From Alphaproteobacteria bacterium (lineage in GTDB: Bacteria > Pseudomonadota > Alphaproteobacteria > JACZXZ01), in NCBI GenBank assembly GCA_035625915.1, contig DASPOR010000050.1, positions 1 through 46,432 of the forward strand: 46,432 bases of DNA. The letters are read 5' to 3'. The notes under the pieces were generated by a model. The model searched no databases and had not been told where the DNA came from. It was given only the letters and a program-made list of their open reading frames with translations. Shown here piece after piece: positions 33,537 through 41,669 of the stretch. Position 1 is the first letter of the stretch, and every line of letters starts with the position of its first letter. The translations under genes and the position numbers were made by a program.

Positions 33537-34517
33537 TCAACGTCTCGGGGCCGCAGCACGGCGAAGGCGGTCGTTGATCGCCCGGCCCAGACCTTGTTCG
33601 GGAATTGGCATCACAGCGATAGCCCGAAAGCGTGGCGTGTCCAATTCTCGCAGCATTGCGAAGAGGTTCGCTGCAGCCTCCCTGACGTCGCCGGCGGGCG
33701 AGAGGTTGAGCGTCGCTGCGAAAGCCTCCGCCGGAGGCTTGCCAAAGGCAAGAAGCGCTTCCCCCGGCTGCGGATTGCCGACAATGTCGAGGCGCAAGGG
33801 CAGGTGCGGCGCATAATGGCTCTCGAGCTGGCCCGGCGATCGGGGCCGCGCGCCTGGCGCATCAGGCAACGCGAGCGGTCCGAGTACGGCTTCGAGCGCT
33901 TCGAGTTCGACGCCGCCGGGACGCAGCAGTGTGGCCGGCGACGTGGTCAAGTCGACGACGGTCGATTCAATGCCCACAGGGCAGGAACCGCCATCGATCA
34001 CAAGGTCAACCCGGCCGCCGAGCGATTGGACGACGTGGGCGGCCGTCGTCGGGCTGACAGCGCCGGAACGATTGGCGCTCGGTGCGGCGATCGGGCCGTC
34101 GAACATGGCAAGCAGGCGTTGAGCAATCGGGTGCGCCGGTACCCGCACCGCGAGGCTGTCGAGGCCAGCGCTGCACAGGAGGGACACCTGGGTCCCGTTC
34201 GCTCGCGGTAGAACAAGGGTCAGGGGACCGGGCCAGAAGCGTGCTGCCGCAAGTTTGGCGCGCGCATCGAACCTGACAGCTGTCGCCGCAGCGCTCGTAT
34301 CGCGCCAATGGACGATGAGCGGATTGAAGCGCGGCCTGTCCTTGGCCTCGAAAATCGCCGCAACCGCCCCGTCGCTTCGGGCGTCGGCGCCGAGGCCGTA
34401 GACAGTCTCAGTGGGGAAGGCGACAAGCCGGCCCCGGCGCAGCCGGCGAGCGGCTTCGGCGAGGTTCGCGTCGGTCGGGGGTAGAAGCTCAGGCAAGAAT
34501 TCTTTGCATTCGGCCAT
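33537..34517 (-). CDS. tsaC: L-threonylcarbamoyladenylate synthase (Sua5-type)
   Basis: A 326-residue enzyme making the threonylcarbamoyl-AMP used for the t6A37 tRNA modification. The YrdC/TsaC domain fills residues about 15-200 (RLRRGRLVAFPTETVYGLGADA; PSANRSGAVSPT), and a C-terminal Sua5 domain (about 225-320; RSPGQLESHYAPHLPLRLD) marks the longer Sua5 form rather than short E. coli TsaC. It is essential in most bacteria. ATG 34517 has no strong ribosome site. It is monocistronic; tsaB/D/E partners are not in the window. Confidence 0.93.
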   Translation of the reverse strand: MAECKEFLPELLPPTDANLAEAARRLRRGRLVAFPTETVYGLGADARSDGAVAAIFEAKDRPRFNPLIVHWRDTSAAATAVRFDARAKLAAARFWPGPLTLVLPRANGTQVSLLCSAGLDSLAVRVPAHPIAQRLLAMFDGPIAAPSANRSGAVSPTTAAHVVQSLGGRVDLVIDGGSCPVGIESTVVDLTTSPATLLRPGGVELEALEAVLGPLALPDAPGARPRSPGQLESHYAPHLPLRLDIVGNPQPGEALLAFGKPPAEAFAATLNLSPAGDVREAAANLFAMLRELDTPRFRAIAVMPIPEQGLGRAINDRLRRAAAPRR

Positions 34518-34859
34518 TGCCGTGCGGCCTCGCGAATGTCGGCGTCCGCACGCAACCTAGTGGGAGGGCGCATTTGGCGTCAACCGACTACGGGCGTGTG
34601 TGAGCTGGCCGCTTCAAGCGAAAGAGCCGTCCTAAAGGACGGCTCTTTCCGATTCCTGCGGCTATTGGCCACCCGCGGTTGTGACCTCACCACAATCGCC
34701 GCAAAGGGTATGCGGCGGTTCCATCGCGACCGGCGCAAGCCGACCGTTCGATTAGGCTGATCGCTTTTCTAAAAGCTCCAGCACACTGAAACTGTGCGCC
34801 TGCGCGATATGAAAATCAAGGACACGCGCGGACTTTCCGCACGCGAAACGACAAGGGCG
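34518..34859. terminator. Intergenic region with a long perfect hairpin (34620-34649)
   Basis: A 342-bp gap. Arms GAAAGAGCCGTCCT and AGGACGGCTCTTTC (14 bp each) separated by AA form a perfect inverted repeat. Part of the T-run lies within the arm, so it may be a bidirectional terminator for the cysQ unit 210 bp upstream or a stand-alone structure. Flanking 34660-34730 has further weak GC-rich self-complementarity, but I see no tRNA or known sRNA. No coding frame is convincing. Confidence 0.45.
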
Positions 34860-35645
34860 TCATCGCCCACGCGCGACGAATCCCGGATTGAGGAAATCCG
34901 GCTTGCCGTAGCGCAGAGGAATGCCATCGAGCGTATCGACGCTACCGCCGGCCGCAAGCACGAGCGCATTGCCCGCGGCCGTGTCCCACTCCATCGTCGG
35001 CCCCAAGCGCGGATAAAGGTCCGCTTCTCCCGCCGCGATCAAACAGAATTTCAGGGCACTTCCCGCGACTTTGCGTTCCTTCACTTTCCGCCCTTGCATA
35101 GCTAGCCATTCTTCGAGGAATGCGTCGAGTTTGGCGTGATCGGCATGGAAGCGGCTCGTGAGGATGACGAGACCGTCGCCGGCCGGCGCACGCGCACCGA
35201 TCGGCGTCGCGTCACCACCTTTTTTGCGCCGCGTCGCAGTGCCCGGACCGGCCGCAGCGAAGCTCTCGCCGGAGACGGGGACATGCACAACGCCGAGCAC
35301 CGGCATGCCCCCCTCGATGAGTGCGATGTTGACCGTGAAATCGCCGATGCGATTGATGAACTCCTTGGTGCCGTCGAGCGGGTCGACCAGCCAGAAGCGG
35401 TCGGCGAGCGCGGGGCACCTGCCGTCTGCCGCCGCCTCCTCCGCGACGATCGGCACTCCCGGCGAAAGTGCTGCAAGTCCTTCGGCGATGATTGCCTCCG
35501 CTTCACGATCGGCCGCCGTTACGGGGCTAGCGTCGGATTTGCGCTCGATGGCGAATGCGGTGCGATAAATCTCGTTGATGCGCGCACCCGCAGCTTCGGC
35601 GAGGCGTATGACGTCTTCGAGAAGAACCTTGACCGAGCCGGCCAA
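34860..35645 (-). CDS. cysQ: 3'(2'),5'-bisphosphate nucleotidase CysQ
   Basis: A 261-residue inositol-monophosphatase-fold enzyme. Metal site motifs: ADREAEAIIAEGL, VDPLDGTKEFINRIGDF (the DPLDGT signature) and EWDTAAGNALVLAAGG. CysQ clears 3'-phosphoadenosine 5'-phosphate made during sulfate assimilation. I choose the TTG at 35645, two bases after the upstream gene's stop, because the in-frame ATG at 35720 would overlap that gene by 74 bp and adds poorly conserved sequence. AAGGG lies 9 nt before the TTG. The start is the least certain part. Confidence 0.88.
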   Translation of the reverse strand: MAGSVKVLLEDVIRLAEAAGARINEIYRTAFAIERKSDASPVTAADREAEAIIAEGLAALSPGVPIVAEEAAADGRCPALADRFWLVDPLDGTKEFINRIGDFTVNIALIEGGMPVLGVVHVPVSGESFAAAGPGTATRRKKGGDATPIGARAPAGDGLVILTSRFHADHAKLDAFLEEWLAMQGRKVKERKVAGSALKFCLIAAGEADLYPRLGPTMEWDTAAGNALVLAAGGSVDTLDGIPLRYGKPDFLNPGFVARGR

Positions 35646-35646
35646 G

Positions 35647-37983
35647 TCAGGCTGCCCTTGATCGATGCGCGCCGTGGATAAGCGCCCAGAGACGCTCGGC
35701 CGTTGCGGGCATATCGACATGACGCACGCCGAATTCAGCGAGTGCGTCGACGACGGCGTTGATCACCGCAGGCGGAGCCCCGATCGCACCCGCTTCGCCG
35801 GCACCCTTGACCCCGAGGGGATTGGCCGTCGTCGGAATATTTTTGGTAAGAAAATCGATCATCGGGATGTTGTCGGCTCTCGGCATATTGTAATCCATGA
35901 ACGAACCTGCGAGGAGCTGACCCGATGCCTCGTCGTAAACGGTATGCTCGAGTAGCGCCTGGCCGATGCCTTGTGCGACGCCGCCGTGAATCTGGCCTTC
36001 GAGCATCAGGGGATTCAAGATGACGCCGAAATCGTCCACGATGGTGTAGCGCACGACTTCAGTAGCGCCGGTCGCTTCGTCGATCTCGACCTCGCATATG
36101 TGGCAGCCATTGGGGTAAGTGGGCGCCGCGGGCAAAAATTGAACCTTGTCCTCGAGGCCTGGCGGCATGCCCGGGGGTCGCTTGGCGGGGTCGAACGCGG
36201 CCTTGAGGACGTCGTCGAAGGAAATGTGCCGATCCGTTCCGGCGATCGAGAAGACTCCTTCGCTGAACGCGAGGTCGAGCGAGTTCGCTTCCAGTAAGTG
36301 CGCTGCGATGTCCTTGGCTTTCGCCAGCACTTTGTCCGCGGCTAAGACTACAGCCGAACCCTGCACGGCCAACGCGCGCGAGCCGCCTGTGCCGTTGCCG
36401 TACTCGACCGCATCGGTGTCGCCTTGGATCACCTTGACACGCGCGATATCGATGCCAAATCGATCGGCGGCGAGCTGCGAAAATGCGGTCTCGTGGCCCT
36501 GGCCATTCGAAATTGAGCCCACGTAGAGGCTCACGTCACCATTCGGCTCGAACCGAACGAGAGCGCGGTCGTCAAACCCGGCGCCGCATCGCTCGATATA
36601 ATATGCGAGTCCGATCCCGCGAAGCTTGCCGGATTTGCGGGAGGCCGTCTTGCGTGAGGGGCATCCATCCCAATCGGCCTGTTTCAACGCCTCCGCCAAA
36701 GCACGCGCGAAATCGCCGGTGTCGTAGATGTTTCCGGTCGCGGTGATGTAAGGCATAGCGGTCGGCTTTACGAAATTGCGCCGCCGAATCTCGTAGGGCG
36801 ATACGCCAAGTTCGCGCGCTGCGTAGTCGACAATGCGCTCGATAAGATATGCGGCTTCCGGCCGGCCGGCCCCTCGATAGGCGTCGGTCGGTGTCGTGTT
36901 GGTGAAGACGCCCTTTACCTCGACGAACACGCTCTTAAAGTCGTAGACGCCTGGGACCATGTTGGCGCCCGCGACGGTCGGGATGTACGGGCCGAAATAG
37001 GAGAGGTAGGCGCCCAAATTCGCGATGGTCGAAACGCGTAATGCGAGGAACCGGCCGCTCTCGTCAACTGCAATTTCGGCGAGCGTCACGTTGTCCCGCC
37101 CATGGCTGTCGGCCAAAAACGCCTCGCTCCGCTCGCTCGTCCAGCGTACGGCGCGCTTTAGGCGCTTCGCCGCCCACAGGACGAGGGCCTGCTCGGGGTA
37201 GGGAAAGAACTTCATACCGAATCCCCCACCCACGTCCGGCGTCACGACGCGAAGTTTTTCCTTGGGTATGCCGAGCATGGACGAAAAGACCGCTTGCAGC
37301 GCGTGGGTCCCTTGGCTCGAGGTGTAGAGGGTCGATTTGCCGGTGGCCGGATCGTAATCGCCGATCGCACTTCGTGTCTCCATCGAGTTAGGCACGATGC
37401 GATTGTTGATGAATTCCAGCCGGATGATGCGCTTGGCCATTGCAAACGCTTCATCCGTTTTCACCTTGTCGCCCAACGTCCAGTCGAAGCACACATTGTC
37501 GGGCGCATTCTCCCAAACGCGCGGCGTCTGCGGGGCGAGGGCTCCTTTGGTCGACGAAATCGAAGGGAGGTCTTCGTACTCGACCTCGAATAATTCGGCC
37601 GCATCGCGCGCTTGCTGAAGAGTTTCCGCGACGATGAAGGCGACCGGATCGCCCACAAAGCGCGCCCGCTCCCCCTGAAGAAGCTGGCGAACCGGCGTTA
37701 CGAGGGGAGAGCCGTCCTTACTCCGAAGGGCGACGGCGCAGGGCAGGGTGCCGAGATTCTCAGCGATCACCTCTTTAGCCGTCAGGACGGCAAGGACTCC
37801 CTCCGCTTCGCGCGCCGACCGTGGATCGAGTCTCGCGATACGGGCATGGGCGTGGGGCGAGCGCACCACATACCCGAATGCCTGCCGGGGCAATGCAATA
37901 TCGTCGGTATAACGGCCAAGGCCGGTCAGGAGCCGCCGATCCTCGATCCGGCGAACGGACTGTCCCACGCCAAACATTCCCAT
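35647..37983 (-). CDS. Xanthine dehydrogenase/CoxL family molybdopterin-binding subunit
   Basis: A 778-residue large subunit of a molybdenum hydroxylase. The substrate-channel loop is AYRGAGRPE, as in form II (CoxL-like) enzymes, not the AYxCSFR of true CO dehydrogenase. The catalytic Glu is in GVKGAGEAGAIGAPP near the C-terminus. The medium FAD (CoxM) and small iron-sulfur (CoxS) subunits that normally accompany it are absent on either side, so they would have to come from elsewhere. The substrate is probably an aldehyde or N-heterocycle. It runs into cysQ with no spacing. Confidence 0.9.
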   Translation of the reverse strand: MGMFGVGQSVRRIEDRRLLTGLGRYTDDIALPRQAFGYVVRSPHAHARIARLDPRSAREAEGVLAVLTAKEVIAENLGTLPCAVALRSKDGSPLVTPVRQLLQGERARFVGDPVAFIVAETLQQARDAAELFEVEYEDLPSISSTKGALAPQTPRVWENAPDNVCFDWTLGDKVKTDEAFAMAKRIIRLEFINNRIVPNSMETRSAIGDYDPATGKSTLYTSSQGTHALQAVFSSMLGIPKEKLRVVTPDVGGGFGMKFFPYPEQALVLWAAKRLKRAVRWTSERSEAFLADSHGRDNVTLAEIAVDESGRFLALRVSTIANLGAYLSYFGPYIPTVAGANMVPGVYDFKSVFVEVKGVFTNTTPTDAYRGAGRPEAAYLIERIVDYAARELGVSPYEIRRRNFVKPTAMPYITATGNIYDTGDFARALAEALKQADWDGCPSRKTASRKSGKLRGIGLAYYIERCGAGFDDRALVRFEPNGDVSLYVGSISNGQGHETAFSQLAADRFGIDIARVKVIQGDTDAVEYGNGTGGSRALAVQGSAVVLAADKVLAKAKDIAAHLLEANSLDLAFSEGVFSIAGTDRHISFDDVLKAAFDPAKRPPGMPPGLEDKVQFLPAAPTYPNGCHICEVEIDEATGATEVVRYTIVDDFGVILNPLMLEGQIHGGVAQGIGQALLEHTVYDEASGQLLAGSFMDYNMPRADNIPMIDFLTKNIPTTANPLGVKGAGEAGAIGAPPAVINAVVDALAEFGVRHVDMPATAERLWALIHGAHRSRAA

Positions 37984-38066
37984 CGGAATTTCCTCTCGCC
38001 ATCGGCTCGGAGGGGGCTCGCCACCTCACACGAAGAACAGGCACAACGCTCTGTGGGAGTGTGCCG

Positions 38067-38669
38067 TCAGCCGGCCCAAGCCTTGACGTCGTCGACGACC
38101 ACGGCAAAGCGGTCGGCAAGAGCCGCAAGCTCCATGCGGTGAAGCGAATCGGCATCGACGACACCACCGTGGCCGTCTGGCAGGTCGCGTGTTGCCGCCG
38201 CATTCGCCACGACCGTGCAGCGATAGCCAAAGTCGAGTGCCGCACGCACCGTGGAGCTGACACACATATGGGTCATGAATCCGACGACGATAAGCTCTTT
38301 CTTGCCGAGCGCCTTGAGACGGGCATCGAGATCGGTTCCCGCAAAGGAGTTCGGCTTGTTTTTGACGATGATCGCCTCACCCTTGCGCGGTTGCACCGGC
38401 TCCGCAATATCGACAAACGATGTCGTCGGATCGAAGGCGCCCCCGCCGGCCGCGGCGTGATGCACGATGTGGATTATCGGCGCGCCGCCGACGCGCGCGA
38501 GGGAGAGTATGCGCCCTGCTTCCTCGAGTGCCGGCTTGACGCCGGGGAGGGCGAGCTTCCCGTCCACGTATTCGCGTTGGCAATCGATCAGGACGAGGGC
38601 CGAATCGTCAATCCGGCTCGGCTGTGTCGAGGCGCCGGCCATCTGAAGCAAAGTCTTCGGTTCGTGCAT
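38067..38669 (-). CDS. Isochorismatase-family cysteine hydrolase
   Basis: A 200-residue hydrolase with the catalytic triad Asp (LIDCQREY), Lys (IVKNKPNSF) and Cys (GFMTHMCVSST), with cis-peptide geometry implied by GFMTHMC. The family includes nicotinamidases, N-carbamoylsarcosine amidases and isochorismatases; which reaction applies is unknown. ATG 38669 has GAAGG at 5 nt, while the upstream GTG 38681 has none. It is 83 bp upstream of the molybdenum hydroxylase on the same strand and may be cotranscribed, so an amide or carbamoyl product of that enzyme is possible. Confidence 0.85.
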   Translation of the reverse strand: MHEPKTLLQMAGASTQPSRIDDSALVLIDCQREYVDGKLALPGVKPALEEAGRILSLARVGGAPIIHIVHHAAAGGGAFDPTTSFVDIAEPVQPRKGEAIIVKNKPNSFAGTDLDARLKALGKKELIVVGFMTHMCVSSTVRAALDFGYRCTVVANAAATRDLPDGHGGVVDADSLHRMELAALADRFAVVVDDVKAWAG

Positions 38670-38738
38670 GACAACCTTCACTGGTTTTTTTCAGGACGCA
38701 CTTTGCTGACAAGTGGGGAGGTTGTAAAGGTTTGCCGT

Positions 38739-39377
38739 TCAGTCGGGTGCGAATTGAGACTCTGCGATCGAGTGACTCGTGAACCGCTCGAATGTCAAGG
38801 CGGGCGACCAATACTCTTCCGCCAGACCCGCTTTCGCCTTTAGGTGGGCGAGGAACGCTTGTGGATCGTCGAGCTGTGTCCAAACTTGCGGCAGGAAGAG
38901 TGCATGGTGCTTCGAATCGCGAAGGATCAGTCCATCAATACCCGGACGCAGTTGGGCGATAAGCTCGGCCTCGGTCCCTGCTTGGATCGGAGAGGGTGCG
39001 GTCAAAATTGAAATCGCAATTTCGAGGGCGGGAAGTTCGGCGACGACCACGGGGGGAAATCGTCGGTCCTCAAGGGCAGCCGCTGCGGCATTCTCGGCGA
39101 CGTCGGTAACGAGCGGGCGCCACGCGTTCATCGTGCCCACACAGCCGCGCAGCTCCCCATTCTTCTTCAATGTCGCGAAAGCGGCGCGATTGACTTGTAT
39201 TTCATCGGCGTAATGGGCGGGATCCAAAGCGAGCGAGCTGCCCGCCCGCAGACGCCAGGCGATGCTCGCGCGGGCCAGGGAAAGAAGCGCTCTGCCGTGT
39301 CGGGCGAGCAACGCCACGTCGTCCGAAGTGGCGTGTCGCACTTCGCCGGTCGGATCAGTCGAATAAATAAGCGCCAT
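38739..39377 (-). CDS. amrA: AmmeMemoRadiSam system protein A (AMMECR1 domain)
   Basis: A 212-residue AMMECR1-domain protein. The core GELRGCVGTMNAWRPL near residues 74-89 carries the conserved LRGC motif, followed by DRRFPPVVVAELPALEIAISIL. The family is found from archaea to humans (AMMECR1) and its biochemistry is unsettled. It begins inside the last 23 bp of the MEMO gene, so the two are translationally linked. Together with the radical SAM gene at 40340 it makes the conserved three-gene set. The symbol follows common usage and is informal. Confidence 0.9.
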   Translation of the reverse strand: MALIYSTDPTGEVRHATSDDVALLARHGRALLSLARASIAWRLRAGSSLALDPAHYADEIQVNRAAFATLKKNGELRGCVGTMNAWRPLVTDVAENAAAAALEDRRFPPVVVAELPALEIAISILTAPSPIQAGTEAELIAQLRPGIDGLILRDSKHHALFLPQVWTQLDDPQAFLAHLKAKAGLAEEYWSPALTFERFTSHSIAESQFAPD

Positions 39378-40152
39378 ATCCCACGACCTCGCGACGCGGC
39401 CCGGCGGTATCGCCCGAGTTGCGAAGATCGACCATGCGCGCCTTGAGCCCGCGTCGCCGCGCCGTTTGCAGGAGGCCGGCTATCGGAATCCGGCCGCAGG
39501 CTTGGTCCCAGCCGATCGCGTCTGCATCGAGAGCTTCAATCGCCGTCGAGGTCGCGCGGTCCGTCTTGCGCGCGGTTTCGTAGTCGAGATAGTGGCTTAG
39601 ATCGGAGCTGACGACGATCAGTGTCTCCGGCCCGTCCCACAGAGCTTCGATGACTTCGTCGACGGCTTCGCTTCTCGCTTCGCCGACCACGAGCGGAACG
39701 ATCCTCACGCCACCAAGTACGGCGATCAAGAACGGCAAGTGCACCTCGATGCTGTGTTCGAGTCGGTGGGGCTCGTCGGCGATGCTGACTTGCGGGAACG
39801 ACAAAAGGCGCTCGATGGCATCGCGATCGAGCTCGAGCGGCCCGATTGGCGTCGCGAAGGCGGAAACGCTTGGTGCCGCGAGTCCCAATACCGGAACGCG
39901 ATGGGCGGGCCCCAGGAGTATGACGCGGCGTACCACGCCCTTGAGCGGAGAAAGGCGTACATAAGCCGAGGCCGCAATCGACCCCGAATAGACGTAGCCC
40001 GCATGGGGTGCGATGATCGCCTTGGGTGGGCTTGCGTCGGTTGCAACCTTCGCCGCGGCCTCGGCTAGCAAGCACTTCACCATGTGCGCCAGAATCGTCG
40101 GATCGTCGGGATAGAAGAGACCGGCGACTGCCGCCGGGCGGACATCCCCCAT
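39355..40152 (-). CDS. amrB: AmmeMemoRadiSam system protein B (MEMO family)
   Basis: A 265-residue MEMO-like protein with an extradiol-dioxygenase-like fold. The metal ligand residues known in human MEMO1 are conserved here: His50 (APHAGYVYSG), His84 (GPAHRV) and Cys219 (ACGRIPI). Human MEMO1 has been reported to bind iron or copper; the bacterial role is unknown. ATG 40152 has GAGGAGGGG upstream, so the longer frame to 40338 is rejected. It overlaps the AMMECR1 gene and is divergent from the radical SAM gene. Confidence 0.92.
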   Translation of the reverse strand: MGDVRPAAVAGLFYPDDPTILAHMVKCLLAEAAAKVATDASPPKAIIAPHAGYVYSGSIAASAYVRLSPLKGVVRRVILLGPAHRVPVLGLAAPSVSAFATPIGPLELDRDAIERLLSFPQVSIADEPHRLEHSIEVHLPFLIAVLGGVRIVPLVVGEARSEAVDEVIEALWDGPETLIVVSSDLSHYLDYETARKTDRATSTAIEALDADAIGWDQACGRIPIAGLLQTARRRGLKARMVDLRNSGDTAGPRREVVGYGAYLFD

Positions 40153-40233
40153 GCTGCCCCTCCTCGCAGGCGGCACGTTGTCCCCGCCGTTGCGCCATCG
40201 TGCCGCTCGACCCATATGATGCACTGGGCTGTT

Positions 40234-40255
40234 CGGCAGTGATATAGTGATGCCG
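40234..40255. promoter_or_regulatory. Candidate operator in the AmmeMemoRadiSam divergent region
   Basis: CGGCA (40234-40238) and TGCCG (40251-40255) bracket a 12-bp AT-rich centre containing the repeat GTGATA / TAGTGAT. It lies midway in the 187-bp gap between the MEMO (minus) and radical SAM (plus) genes, where one regulator could control both sides. No promoter hexamers are certain. Confidence 0.35.
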
Positions 40256-40339
40256 CGACCGACCGGCCAGGGGCTTGGGCCGTGCGCGGAAATAAATTCC
40301 GCTGATTTATCCGGAGTGCCGTGACACCCGGTTGACAAA

Positions 40340-41449
40340 ATGGGTCATCACTCAACGAATACTGACGCGCTTGACGGCATTGCGGGCGGATATTGGCACC
40401 TGCTCGAGGACGGGCGAATCCAGTGCGATCTTTGTCCACGCGCCTGCAAGCTGCACGAGGGACAGCGAGGCCTGTGCTTCGTTCGCGCCAGGACGGGCGA
40501 TCGGATGGTGCTGACGAGCTACGGTCGTTCGTCGGGCTATTGCATCGACCCAATCGAGAAGAAGCCGCTCAATCATTTCCTGCCTGGGACGCCAGTGCTC
40601 TCCTTCGGTACGGCCGGATGCAATCTCGCGTGCCGTTTTTGCCAGAATTGGGACATCTCCAAATCGAGGGAGATGGATACCCTCGCCGATGCCGCATCCC
40701 CCCAGGCGATTGCACGCGCCGCCGAGGATCTTGGTTGCCGCTCGGTCGCATTTACCTACAACGACCCCGTCATTTTCCACGAGTACGCGATCGATGTGGC
40801 GCAGGCCTGCCATGCGCGCAATATCAAGGCGGTGGCGGTGACCGCGGGTTATGTCTGCGCCGAGCCGCGCGCCGAATTCTATCGCCACATGGATGCAGCG
40901 AATGTCGACTTGAAGGCGTTCAGCGAGGAATTCTACAAGCGTGTGTGCTCCGGCGGGCTCGCTGAGGTACTCGACACGCTTGTCTATCTCAAGCACGAAA
41001 CCAATGTGTGGTTCGAGATCACGAACCTAATGATTCCCGGCGAGAACGATTCGCCGGCTGAGACGGAAGCCATGTGCCGCTGGATCGTCGACAAGCTGGG
41101 CTGCGACGTCCCGCTACATTTCACGGCCTTCCATCCGGATTGGAAGATGCTCGACAAATCTCCCACGCCCGCGGCCACGCTCCGGCGCGCGCGCAAGATC
41201 GCCCAAGACTTTGGGATCCGCTATGCCTACACGGGCAACGTCCACGACTCCGCCGGGCAAAGCACTTGGTGCCACGCCTGTGGCGAGTTGCTGATCGAAC
41301 GCGATTGGTATGTGCTTGGCCACTGGAACGTGACGCCGGACGGCCGCTGCGCGAATTGCGGCGAGGTGTGTGCCGGCCTGTTCGAATCGGCGCCCGGCAC
41401 TTGGGGGGCGAAACGCCGGCCCGTCCATCTCGCAGCGTATCACGCGTAA
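40340..41449 (+). CDS. amrS: AmmeMemoRadiSam system radical SAM enzyme
   Basis: A 369-residue radical SAM protein. The [4Fe-4S] site is C94xxxC98xxC101 (GCNLACRFCQNWD). An N-terminal CxxCxxxC...C (residues 29-46) and a C-terminal pair CHAC / CANC (near 310 and 335) could bind extra cluster or zinc. This family (related to the pyruvate formate-lyase activase branch) always travels with AMMECR1 and MEMO, but its substrate is unknown. The ATG at 40340 lacks a clear ribosome site. It is divergent from MEMO. Confidence 0.9.
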   Translation: MGHHSTNTDALDGIAGGYWHLLEDGRIQCDLCPRACKLHEGQRGLCFVRARTGDRMVLTSYGRSSGYCIDPIEKKPLNHFLPGTPVLSFGTAGCNLACRFCQNWDISKSREMDTLADAASPQAIARAAEDLGCRSVAFTYNDPVIFHEYAIDVAQACHARNIKAVAVTAGYVCAEPRAEFYRHMDAANVDLKAFSEEFYKRVCSGGLAEVLDTLVYLKHETNVWFEITNLMIPGENDSPAETEAMCRWIVDKLGCDVPLHFTAFHPDWKMLDKSPTPAATLRRARKIAQDFGIRYAYTGNVHDSAGQSTWCHACGELLIERDWYVLGHWNVTPDGRCANCGEVCAGLFESAPGTWGAKRRPVHLAAYHA

Positions 41450-41634
41450 CGTGCCCGTAATGTGTTTGAAATGTCAATAATGTGCAGGAGCGGTTCGCTC
41501 AACACGCCGGAAGCGATGCTGCGTTATCCAATCTCGGTGCGGATCAGCGACATTCGCTTCGACGATCCAGCATCCATCGTCCCCGTCGAAGCCCATGTAA
41601 ATTCGGAACAGCCGCGCCTGACCTAATATATTAT

Positions 41635-41669
41635 ATGTAACGTCTATCCCATTATTTATGGGGTTACAT
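41635..41669 (-). terminator. Nested hairpin at the 3' end of the hybrid kinase gene
   Basis: ATGTAAC (41635-41641) and GTTACAT (41663-41669) enclose a second hairpin CCCAT-TATTT-ATGGG (41648-41662) that spans the kinase stop codon (41656-41658). On the minus strand it is followed by an AT-rich run but no clean T-tract, so termination is plausible rather than shown. The rest of 41450-41655 holds nothing convincing. Confidence 0.35.

Noticed and set aside
35645..35720. ATG 35720 as the start of cysQ
   Set aside because: It overlaps the upstream gene by 74 bp and adds residues without conservation; TTG 35645 fits better, though it is a weaker start codon.
41468..41479. TTGAAATGTCAA as an FNR-like box
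   Set aside because: The spacer is only four bases (12 bp in total), and there is no promoter context.
41471..41626. Small plus-strand frame of 51 codons between the radical SAM gene and the hybrid kinase
   Set aside because: No ribosome site of note and no similarity known to me; a minus-strand frame in the same place is equally open, so I treat both as chance.
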